Shown: positions 48,701 to 60,700 of the stretch, piece by piece
Position numbering within the stretch: the stretch's first letter is position 1
How the letters are laid out: each line of letters starts with the position of its first letter
Origin: Simmondsia chinensis
Taxonomy: Eukaryota > Streptophyta > Magnoliopsida > Caryophyllales > Simmondsiaceae
Reading direction: 5' to 3'
DNA: 64,000 nt
Assembly: GCA_018398585.1 (NCBI GenBank)
Contig: JAGTTD010000014.1
Coordinates: 18,847,387 to 18,911,386, forward strand
The notes under the pieces: generated by a model
Told to the model about the DNA's origin: nothing
Database searches by the model: none
Seen by the model: the letters and a program-made list of their open reading frames with translations, nothing else
Made by a program: the position numbers and the translations under genes

Positions 48701-51700
48701 AATCTACTTCAATTAGGTTAAGTTGTAGAAAATCAAACATGATCTATGGTAGAAGTCTAGCTATTGGATCGTATAAATTTGCTTTGAAGTCAATTCAGCA
48801 AGAACAAGTTGCTAGAGTCCAACAGCAAAGAAAGCAGTTGTCGCAAGGTGTTAGGTCTGCATTATTATACTCTCAGCAGTAATTTGTGCAAAGGCAGATG
48901 CAAATTCAGCACAACAACAGGAATGTAAAGTCAGCAATTCAATTTCAATTGAATGTAGTAAACACGCAAGAAACTGGTCTTGGTGGAACAGCTCAAAGCA
49001 CTTTCACAGATTCTGTTGGAAGTGGATTCAATTCGAACTAGAATGTTGCAAATTAAGAGTCAGTTTAATGGAAGGCTGGTACATCAAATTGCATGTGATA
49101 GATTGCGAGAAAAGTGTGGTGCTAAGGTTGAAGTGTTTGACAATAAACAAGTGCAATTGGACTGGAATTTGAATTATATTGATCAAGCTGTTGTTAGCTT
49201 GTCAAGTAATGCAAGATTAACTTCAAGTGATGATGTAATTGAAGTAATTGGACCACGAACCAAAGAATTACACCCTGAAGATTCTGGGATTGATGCAATA
49301 CATTCTGAAATGGTTGATTTGGAATTAGATTCTGGTGCTGAGATTAAATCGCAAGCACAAATTGAGGTTCTAAGCTCAAGGAAGTTGAGAGTGAAATTTC
49401 TTTCGCAGTTAAGCACTATAATCTTCTTGGTCGTTCCTTAACCCGTAGAAAATGTTATTCAAGTAGGAAAATGAGAGCAAAGGAAAGACTGGAGGTGATT
49501 TACAATGGTCCTACACTTGATTTCTTGCTTATGGAGAAGAATGTTCAAGTTCTTGCAAGGGTATACAAGATCAAGAAGTTGCAGCTGAGGCAGCCCAAGG
49601 TGGTTATGTTGTCGTTTGATAGACTTAAGGCATCTTCTTGGATCAAAAGGACTATGAAGAGGGCAAGGAAAGGATACAAATCTCACAACCAAGGCACAAG
49701 CTCAGCATTAAGTCAAGAAGATTGCACTACTTAGCTTCCAATTACAGGACAAGCAGCTACAGCTAGTTGTAGTGCTGATTTTGGAGCCCAAACCAAAGTA
49801 GATCTGTTTGAGAAAATGGAGTTGATGATGCAACAATTCTTGGTAGCAATGCGGGGGAAAATGGATCAACATTTCCAACAAATGCAATTCAAGACCTATG
49901 GCTTATTTGAATAGCTAAATGCACAACTTCCTCAAGGGGAAGCAAGTCCTCAAGTGGAGGTGAATTCCTCTTCGAGTTCTAGTGCAAGTGTGAAAGAGAA
50001 GACATTTGTTCAAGAATGGGTGACACCTTCACAAAATCAACAAGCTGAAGATCATCAGGGAATTTTTGCAGCAGTGAATGGAAGTTCTGTGCAGCACACT
50101 CATGTGTCATCCCAAAGCTATGATGAAAAAGCTCACGCCAAGTGTACTCAAGAGGTTGTTAGAGTGACAAATCACACCTGTTTGAGACCTTTTGATCCAG
50201 GGAAGGAGTTTAGTGAGTCGCTTGGGAGTAAACATGAACTAATGAGTGATAATTGTGCTAAGAATGATGAACTGGGTGTAAATGGTGATCAATTGAGATG
50301 GAAGTTTGCCAATATTGAACAAACATACGCTGAAATATCAAAGAATTCAAGAGCATCTTCAAGTGAGGAAGTAATTGTAGCACCTCATTCTCGAAATGGA
50401 ACACTTCAATCTGAATCTTGGATGCGAGAATGGTTTACTGAGAACCATTTGTGTGATGCTGATAGTGTAGCGAGTGTTGGCATGTTGGTTTCGAAGTCCA
50501 CCACTAGTTCTGGTGCTATGTTCAAGCGTGATAGGGGGTTGATATGGGGGGCTCTTCCTATAGTACAGGTCAATGTTAGACCTCGGGAATGCTTATGGTT
50601 ACTTTCTCCACTGCATAGTGCTAACAGGAAACAAGAAGTTCAAGCAAACCCAGCTGAATTCAATAGTAAAGGTGCATTGAAAATCAAGTTGAATAAGCAA
50701 TCTCTCTTTTGGTGTCTTAAAGATGGATTTATTCAGCCCATAAACATGTTCAAGGTGAAATTTGAAGAGAGGAAGTCCCAAGGAATCAGATATGGGAACA
50801 GTCAAAAGGAAATCTTTGGAGTTCTTGATAAGGCTAAGTTGAATATGTTGGTCTAGTGTTCTGCAGCAACAGAGGAAGTGGATCTGATGTTAGGGGGTTG
50901 GATTGGTCAAGTGAGGAGTAAAGAATACCTCCCTAGAATACAGGCCAATGTAAGGCCACCTGAATGCTTGAATCTCTTGTCTCAACAGCAGGGAAATGCT
51001 TCAAGGAAAGCATCAAATTCACTTGTTAACGTTGAAGAGAATGGTGAAGAGTTTTGCCATTTAAGTGTAGTACAAGGCTACATACAAAGTGAGAGAAGTG
51101 TTGAGCTCAAAGGCAGTCAACAAGAAGGTGTTATTGAGGAAATCCGCATCAGATCTAGACCAGTTCCATCTGAAATAGTGGTGCAGCTCAGCAAGGAAGG
51201 CAAGGTTAGATCTGTTCCAGAATTATTCAAGGCAGCTATATTGCTTCTGAGGTTTCAAGAGCTGGTGCGTGTTGTATCCATTCCTATGCTCATTGATAAT
51301 AGATCAAGGTTTGTTCATATGGGCTGTAGAGGATCAACAGTAAGCAGTAGCCAAGTTGAAATTCAGACAAGAGATGATGATTTTGTGAATGGTCTAGCAT
51401 TTGTGGGCTGCAAACTTAGGGCTGTTGGTTTGGCTATCTTGATGGTTCATACTATGATAGAATCTCTTTTGAGTTCAACCATGAAGCTTGAGAACTTATC
51501 TCGGTGGAGGAAAATTCATTAGGACTTCCTTAATTTCAATGCTCAAGCATGGTGCAGAGCTAACAGATTTTAGAAAAGAGGATGACAATTCGGTAAATTT
51601 CTCATTGATCTTGTTGGCAGCAGCATCTAAGGGTGCAAATTGGACAAAGGAATGTACAAGTTGGGTCCCTGTATGTCTTGGGAACGTGAGAAACACTGAA

Positions 51701-54700
51701 AGCCTTTCCCTAAGTAGGACAAGGGTCAGGGTTCGGTTTGAGTACCAGCAGCAAGGCACTAGAATTCTGCTCTGTTGGCTAGCTGAAGTTCTAGATAGAG
51801 TTGTTATTCGTGAATCGTCGCTGCTTCACTCCAAGTTATCATTGCACAACAACTACAAGACATTGTTGTATTGTCAGCTGCAGATTCCAGATGTATGCAT
51901 CGAGATATGCCTTGCTCTTTAGCTGTAAAATTTCAACAAGGAGTTCATCAAATTCAGCTCTTACTTCTACATCGATAAGGGTTCTTCAAAGTCTAAACTC
52001 TCTCATATGATTCTTGAGGACAAGAATCTCGTGAGGGGGGAGTAATGTCATGGCTAGGATATATTGCAATGATGTAATAAGTAGTTTAAGTCATGGATTA
52101 GCTTGTGCTAGCTTGATGTTGTTAGTTCTTAGCTCTTCATGTCAAGATGGACAAGATTTTAGTGTTAAGGAGGTCAATGTTGGCAGCTAGACTTCTTGAG
52201 TCGGTTAAGCAAGTGTCCAAGTGCTTTGTATTTGGTTTTAGCCGCCACTCTTCTCTAGCATAGTATAAGTAATGGTGTTCTTTGTAATCTATCATAATTT
52301 TGAACAAATACCGACATCCTTGGATATTATTCTTTCTCTCATCTAAACTCTCTCTCTGTTTTCTCATCTCCTTCACATCTTTCTCATCTCATATTCTATT
52401 ATCCCTAGGTCATGACTTGAGTTTGATCTTGGATCATGACATATAAGCAGGCTCTTAATGCTGATAATTGGCAACATGCAATGCTTGATGAATACAATGC
52501 CCTTTTACGTAACAACACTTGGACTCTTGTACCTAAACCCGACAATGCCAATGAAGTTGGCTCCAAGTGGATTTTCCGAATCAAGCAAACTCTAATGGGA
52601 CAAGTTGAATGATACAAAGCTCGATTGGTTGCACAAGGGTTCATGCAATGATATTGGATTGATTATGGTGAAACTTTTAGTCCTGTTGTCAAGCCAAACA
52701 TAGTTCGCACTGTTTTGACTATTGCCACTTCCCGTAAGTGACCTATTCATCAACTCGACATAAAAAATGCCTTCTTTAATGGTACTCTAAATGAGGAGGT
52801 GTATATGAAGCAGCCACCTAGTTTTATGAGTTATCAGTTTCTTGACCATGTTTGCAAGCTAAACAAATAACTCTGTGGACTTAAGCAAGCACCTTGTGAA
52901 TGGTATAATCGCTTCACCACCTTTCTCCAACGTCTTGGCTTCGTCAATTGTAAGTCTGATTCTTCTTTGTTCGTTTTTCGTCAAGGGGCTGACATGGATA
53001 TCTTATGAGTTTATGTGGACGACATTGTTCTCATAGCTTCATCTGATTCTTTACTTCATGCACTACTCCATTCACTCCGGTGTGAGTTTGATGTGACATA
53101 TTTGGGATGTCTCAATTATTTTCTAAGGATTTCTATGGGTTTATTCTTGTCTTAGAAATAGTATGTGCATGATCTTCTTAACAAGACTAACATGCTCTCT
53201 CGCAAGCCAATTGCCACACCAACTGACTCCAAGTCCAAGTTTTCGCTGAAAGATAGAGACCCTATGACCGATCCCACCCTGTATCGTTATGTGATTGGTG
53301 CTTTGCAAAACCTTACTTTTACGCATACTGATATTTCTTATGCAGTACAACAGGTGTGTCTTTTCATGCATTCTCCTAGTCTTCCTCATTGGGTCGCAAT
53401 GAAATGTATTCTTCGATACATCAAGGGCACACTCGATCATGGTTTGATTATTTCTCCTGCCTCCATAGATCAGCTTGTAGCATGCTCTGATATTGATTGG
53501 GTTGGTTGCCCCGACACTTATCGTTCCACTTTTGGTTTTTGTGTTTTTCTAGGTGGAAATATTATCCTAGTCTTTCAAATGCCTGCCCATTGTTTCTCGA
53601 TCTAGTGCAGAAGCGGAGTATTATGCTGTTGCTAATGTTGTCTTAGAATGCTGTTGGGTATGATCCTTGTTAGCTAAACTTGGTGTTTTCATCCCCAAGG
53701 CCACTTTAGTTTATTGTGATAATATTTCTGCTATATACTTGTCCACTAACCCTATGCAGCTTGTTCATACCAAACACATTGAAATTAACACTCCTTTTGT
53801 TCGTGAGCGTATTCAGATGGGGCTTGTTCGAGCTCTCCACATGTCCTCTTCGCAACAAGTTGCAGATATTTTAACTAAAAATTTTCCGCGCCATCTTTTT
53901 CTTTTATTTAGACACAATCTTCGCATTCGTTTACCTCCTGCTTTGGTTGAGGGGAGATGTTAGAATATATTGTATAGGTTGATATTAATATTTATATATC
54001 GGGCCAGTATGGGCTCAAACCTATGTAACCCATTCATTATATCATGTATATAAATATACTAGAGGGCTACTTCATTAGGGAGGTTCCTCAATTTTCTTTC
54101 AAGGATACATAGATTCTTGTATTTTTATATGCATGGTACCAAATTGGTCTATTTGATAAGGATGCTCTAAATATTTTTGTTGCAGTCGTTTTGGTAAATT
54201 TGTTGAGATCCAATTCGACAAACGCGGAAGAATATCAGGAGCAGCTGTTAGAACTTACCTTTTAGAAAGATCTCGTGTGTGCCAAATCAATGATCCTGAG
54301 CGTAATTATCATTGCTTTTACCTTCTCTGTGCAGCTCCGCAGGAGGTATGGTCAAGAAAGGATTATGACTGGAATCCCTTTATTTGCTTTTATTTTCAGC
54401 ATGCTAGACTTGCTAGTCACTGATATTTCTGCTGTACTTCTTACAATATTCAGGAAATTGAGAGATATAGGCTGGAAAACCCAAAAAGGTTTCACTATCT
54501 TAATCAGTCAAATTGCTACGAGTTGGTTGGTGTTAGTGATGCACATGATTACCTTGCCACTAGGAGAGCTATGGATATTGTTGGAATCAGTGAAAAGGAG
54601 CAGGTACATATTTCACTATGTTTTTAGAACTGCGGAACTATACCTTCATTTTCTTCTTTACTTTCTTTTTCTCACAGGAGGCAATATTTAGAGTTGTTGC

Positions 54701-57700
54701 TGCCATTCTTCATCTGGGTAATATTGATTTTGCTAAAGGGAAGGAGATAGATTCATCTGTTTTGAAAGATGACAAGTCAAAATCCCATCTAAAAACAGTT
54801 TCAGAACTTCTCATGTATGATTAATTTCCCAACATCATCTCCATGGTTTGAGACCTAACATTACATATTGCTATAACCATTAAATGGCCATTATCTCAGG
54901 TGCGATCTTCAGGCCGTGGAAGATGCATTGTTGAAACGTATAATGATCACCCCTGAAGAAGTTATAAAAAGGAGTCTTGATCCTCTTAATGCGACTGTAA
55001 GCAGAGATGGTTTAGCAAAGACAATATATTCTCGACTATTTGATTGGTAAGATGCTAGTGTGAGAGATACTAGTAGTAACTTAATACTTATTCCCCTCAG
55101 CTCATTATTGAAATATGTTACTGCACTAAGCATAGTCTCTTAATCTCAGGTTGGTTGACAAAATAAATATATCAATTGGACAGGATCCAAACTCCAAATC
55201 TCTTATTGGTGTCCTAGATATCTATGGTTTTGAAAGTTTTAAGCACAACAGGTGATGACAGATGAAACAAATGAGTACATTCTAGTTAATTGTGTACTTC
55301 GTAGCAAGATTACTAATTTTTTGTCATCTTTTGCAGTTTTGAACAGTTTTGTATTAATTTCACCAATGAAAAGTTGCAACAACACTTCAATCAAGTAGGC
55401 CCTTTACATATTTGTCAATGGGGTCTAATCCAAACAATATCATTCAAATCAATCTGAGGTTGGTCCATTTGTTACTTTCAGCATGTGTTCAAGATGGAGC
55501 AAGAGGAATATACTAAGGAGGCAATTGATTGGAGCTACATTGAATTTGTTGATAATCAAGATGTTCTGGATCTTATTGAAAAGGTTCGCTTCCCCAATTT
55601 TATTTTTTATAGCATTTTCATGAGCTTGATATCACTGGTATTCTTTTAATGCAAGGCCTTAGAAAGTAATATAACCTTCTTGAGTTTGTGACACATGTTC
55701 TTTTGGTTACCAAGTTTCTCACTTAATACGTTTTATAACTTGTATAGTAGGTCATGAAGTTCCATAGTTTCACGTTCTTTAGTAAAAGAGTAAAGTTACT
55801 ATCACATGGCAAGGTTTTACACATAGGGCCAATTGCTTTCTTTATCTTGCTTGCTATTAGTCTGTATACCAGAAAAAGGAATGATGAATGAATCTATATC
55901 TGTGCGTAAAGAATTATTAATTTATAAGTTCAATGTTTAATTGTATGGTTAGTCAAAACAAAAGGTGTTTGCGTCGTAACTCATTAGACTCGATGCACAC
56001 ATGATCAAAATTAATTCTAATGGTCATCAAATCCATAATCAAAGGAGATATTGAAGTTAACAACCTCTCTTTTAGTGCAAATCACAAAACCATGCACCTT
56101 AGTATTTAATCAAAATCATTTTTTTTTTATCGAAACAAATAAGGACACAAAAGATTTATTACATGTACTTTAAATTCAGAGTCACGTTGAGAACATGATG
56201 ATACTACCAGATCAGAGCAAATCAAATTAAGTATTTACCTCGTAGATTGATGCTTATCACAAAAGGAAGCCTATTCTTGCAATGCTAGTTGTTGTATTGT
56301 TATCTGAAAAGAAAGTTTTAAAGAGGTAGCAAACAAACGGATTGGGCAGAGATATTTCCATAGTAAAGACGCTTATGTCCAAATCTATATGTGATGGAGC
56401 ATGTTGGAGAACTAAGGATAGATGTTTGCATCCTGTTGAGGATGACTTGGAAGCCATTTGAATGAAGCCTCTACCCACTAGTATAAGGCAACAACAACAA
56501 CAACAATCATCCTAGTGCCACAAAGGCTTCCGCAAAAGCAGGATCGGGAGGCGGGGGTGGATGTACACAGCCTTCCCTCTTTAGGGTGCTACCCTGAAGA
56601 GAAGCTGTTTCCGAGGACCCCCAACCTGAAGAACATGTTTATATTTGATTCAGAGATTTTTTTTATATAATTTGATATGATTTAGATCTTTTTTTAACAA
56701 CATATGATTTAGATCTTAGTTATTTATTATATTGGAGATTTGATAGATTTAGCTTACTTGTGTTAGCCCTAATATATTCTTAAAAGCCTAGCTAGTCTTT
56801 TAGTGTAATAGTGTCTTCTATTATTTCTCTCTCTCTCTATCCCACCCCTTCTTCTATTTTCCCTATTTTTCATGCTTGTCCCCTTTCATCTAGTGTCCCA
56901 TATCAGCTGTTAATAGAGCGAATATTGTTATCTACATTTTTAGAATTTTCGCAGCCAAATTCCTTTACATCCGATCATTAAACCATTGCCAGATTGTTGT
57001 GCAATATCTATCACAAAAAACTAAAAGGTGCTAGTGTTGGTCATTGCATTTGCTACAATTAGCACCTGTTCTACATTAGAGGTCGAATTTGCTTCTTGTT
57101 TGCCTGCTGGTTCTTCCACATGCCATTACTTTATGAATTTTTTGGTTCCTTTATTCTCACCTGTGCAAGTTATTTAATTTAGAATAACATATCCAGTTAT
57201 CTACCAAGATACTGAACTTATAACTATTAACCCCACTCATGAATACGAGAAAAAGCTTTTGCCACATCCTATTACAATTCTATACTCTTAATTTTGTTGG
57301 GTTCACAAGGAAGTTATCGGGGACATGTAAAGCAATTGTAACCATCATCAACCCATTATGCTTCCTCTTGTCCATCAGTCAAGCCATTAGTCCTTGTAAA
57401 CCTTAATTTTGAACTTTGGATGCCCATGTTGTTGCATTTTCCATGAAGATAATCCCCTTTATGGTTCCATGCGCTCCTATATAACTGGTAATGAGTATTG
57501 TATTAGGCAAGTATTCCATCTGGTTGCATCATCCTTTAGAGATCTTCATGATCACCCTCATGTAGCATGAGAATAATATAAAATATGAGATTCTTGATGA
57601 TATTTGGACAAGTAGAAGCTTAAATATATTTGTAACTTTTATACTATCTAGATATTAGTTTATCTTTTGGGATTTACTATGTTTAAGAAGTTTCCATATT

Positions 57701-60700
57701 TTGAGATTTGGAATATTTTAACAAGTTTTCATATTTTAGGTTATATAGTTTCCTAATGTTTACTTTAGGAATGCCTATATAAACTCATGTATATACTCAT
57801 TATTGATAAGATGCAATTGGGTTAAACAATATTTCTCTAAGGGCTCTGCTATTCTTCCAAATGGTTCTCTACTCGTCCCCCTTCCCTGTAATTCTCTACT
57901 CTTCCCTCTCACTCTATCCTCTCCTTTTCCACTTTCTCTTGTCCTACATCAATTTGGTATCAAGTCTCAAGCCATTATCACATTTGTCACCAAAAACGAA
58001 AAACGAAAACAATTAGGCTCCTAATAGAAGAATCCTATAAAAGGCTTGAGAAAGATCTCAAGGCAGCTGAAGTAGGCTTCTTACTAAACCACCAAGTTTG
58101 ATCAACGGGCTTCTCTCTTTACTTAACTCAATTTTGGAACAATTGGCTTGAGTGGAACAATCACCGTAAGAGTTAACACGTATTCCGCTTTTGAGACATT
58201 GAGATTTTGATGTAAAATTTGCAATTGCTTTATGTTTGAGTGAAGTTACAAGGATCACAACTTTAGATGCATCTTGTGGTGATAATCAAATGAAAGAGGT
58301 TTTTGAATTGGTTGTGTTGTCATTTCAGAACTTAAAAAATCCAACTTAGCATACAAAAAGAAGTAATTAATTCTTGAAATTATGGCAACGAGTAGATTTT
58401 CTTTTGTGATGCTAGACCTTAATTGGAACTCAATGATCCTTGAAACGATTTTCTTTTGTGATGCTAGACCTTAATTAGAACTCATTAATCCTTGAAACGT
58501 TCCGTTATTTTGTAAAACGATAAGAGGTGTTCATCTTGACATGGCCTTATTATTCATGGAGATGACAATCTTCGATGAAAGTGAAGATATATTGCCAGAG
58601 TTGTTATTATCAATCCAAGAGGTTCTCAAAACAAACAATAAGGAAGTCTCGCCAATTGTTCGAAAACTTAAAGAGAAAGTTACTGAAAGACTACCGATAG
58701 AGTCAAACAAGCCACAGAATTTTCGATTTGTGAGGAACTAGCCCCGATAGATCATGAGTTTGCTACTATTAGAGAACTTCAAATTATTGAAGAGGGGTAT
58801 GACATCTGAAAAGAAGTCACCTTGGATGATATCAAGCACATTGAACTCATTATCCCTCAAATATTTGATATTTATTTTGAGAAACCTTATAAAAGTGCAT
58901 CTAGTACTGTCTTTGAGATATGATTAAAAGTTTTGCTTTGACTTTGGATTATGGCATGGGATTTTGCTTTCCATCCTTCACCTTAACAAGACTTGAGGAT
59001 GAGTTTTTCATAACTGAGGGAGAATGATGCAGTATGAGGATAACATAAAATATGATATTCATGGAGATATTTGGATGAGGAGGTGTTTAAATATATTTGT
59101 AACATTTAAGCTCTCTAAATATTAGTTTATCTTTTAGGATTTAATATTTTAGGAATATTCATGTCTTGGGATTTTGAATTTTTAGCTAGTTTTTTTTTTT
59201 TTTTTTTATATTTTTAAGATTTTGGATGAATTTCTATATTGAAGGTCAATTAGTTCCTAATTTTTGCTCTATGAATGTCTTTGTCCTCTTTATTCCATCT
59301 AGTTCTCTTCTCTTTCGTCTCACTCTCTCTTCTCACTTCCCCTTCCCCTTCCCCTTGTCCTACATCACAGCCAACCTATCCTATCGCGAAGAGATTGTCC
59401 ATTTTTAATAAATAGCATAGTGCATTATGTAAAGGATTTTGAGTTGGTTGTAATGTAACGAACTATTACTTAATAGACTTTTATGTGAGCCTCTAAAATG
59501 AATGCGTATTTCTTAATTAAAATTGACAAATTTGTTAGCGTGTTGAAATCGATTATAGGATATTAGAATCATTACTCAGATGAATGCCTTTTTAGCTTTT
59601 GCCAATGTTCCTGTTTCCTGTGCTTTTGTTTGGAAAAACGCGCTTTTAATTTTTTGGAAAAAACACTTTCATGAAATTTCAATGGTATTCGATCAAAGTG
59701 AAAATGTGCTTTTTATTGAAAACAGAAGTTGTTTTCATGCTTTTATGCCAAAGTAGAAATTCAATGCTTCTCTTTTAACCAGAAGCAAAATAGAAAATTA
59801 AGAGCCTGTTTGATAGCAGAAAATCCCCTTTTTCATTTCTGATTTTCCTTTCCATCTCCATTTTCCTTTTCTAGTTTTGCAACATAGAAAGCTGGAAAAT
59901 GTGTTCAAGTGATCCCTATTTTCCTATTTTCTGAAAATTAAAAATGATACATAAATAATGTACAACACGATATAGGAATCAACTTTTGTCGCTTTAACAT
60001 AGGGGTGTAAAAGAACCAAGTCGAGTCGAGCCGAGCCGAGGGCTCCCTTGTCTAAACTCAAGCTTGAAAAGGCTTATCAAGCTCAAGTTCGAGATAAACT
60101 CTTATCGAGCTTTTTCAACCCTTTTTTGAGCTTGATTTGATAAGATTTTAGTATGTTCGATACTTGGATCAGCTCAGCTTGACATGTTAGGCTTATCGAG
60201 TTGAGTCGAGCTTTTTATCGAGTATAGTTGAATCGAGCTTAAAATTGAGCGGGGATTGCTATTGAGTTGAGGTCACTACTAACGTTTTTTAAGTTATTAT
60301 CGAGCCATTATCGAACCATTTTTGAGCCAATATCAACTATTAACGAGCTTTTAACAAGCCCTTAATGAGCTCTTATCAAACTGTTCCCGATTGTTAATGA
60401 ACCGAGCGCCCCCTATTCGAACTCAGCTCATTAAGCTTATCGAGCCTGCTCGAACTCGGCTTGATAAGCTATCAAGCCCTCATAATGAACAAGAACGAGT
60501 TCTAATAGATTTCGAACACAAATAGTTCATCGAAAGTACGGTTTATTTGCACCCCTACCTTAGCGTATAGTTCAGTATCGCTTTAACAAAAAGGAACCTA
60601 GCCTTAAATATCCTTAAAGCTCGCTCTATCACACTCTGTGTTTATAATTAAACAATTTACATGATCCTCTTATTTGTCCTCTTCCTTGAAAATCATTTAT

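Larger units (their letters stand above)
48083..52441 (+). mobile_element. Non-autonomous LTR retrotransposon with an unrecognised long reading frame (LARD-like)
   Basis: LTRs lie at 48083-48480 (398 bp) and 52046-52441 (396 bp) with perfect inverted ends TGTCATG/CATGACA, and an exact 5-bp duplication TATAA (48078-48082 and 52442-52446). The primer-binding site is TGGTATCAGAGCC (48483-48495), and the purine tract is GAGGGGGGAGTAA before the 3' LTR. The 3.6-kb interior has no gag zinc knuckle, protease, RT, RNase H or integrase that I can find. It is inserted in the linker of the older copia element. The LTRs agree at roughly nine of ten positions by eye. Confidence 0.9.
44895..54101 (+). mobile_element. 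Ty1/copia retrotransposon, Ale/Retrofit-like, split by another LTR element
   Basis: Short 144-bp LTRs lie at 44895-45038 and 53958-54101, flanked by GGGAT and AGGAT (one mismatch). A primer-binding site directly follows the 5' LTR, and TTGAGGGGAGA directly precedes the 3' LTR. The left LTR has lost its terminal TG (TATTAG for TGTTAG). Gag, integrase, RT and RNase H pieces lie in order but with many stops and frameshifts. The insertion of 48,083-52,441 lies between integrase and RT. It is older than that insertion and runs in the same direction as the myosin gene. Confidence 0.88.
38065..54185 (+). other. Giant intron of the myosin gene (16,121 bp)
   Basis: Donor GTGAGA, acceptor TTGCAG. The two copia elements with the nested LTR element account for about 14.5 kb; without them the intron would be about 1.6 kb. 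The first 500 bp and the stretch 43,892-44,894 between the elements share a CTCCCTATACT...TTTAATT...TTTCTATAATTC block. Confidence 0.9.

Noticed and set aside
60000..60577. hAT insertion call with TCGCTTTAACA as target duplication
   Set aside because: The right repeat is 20 bp beyond the inverted end and 11 bp is too long for hAT; kept only as a repeat.
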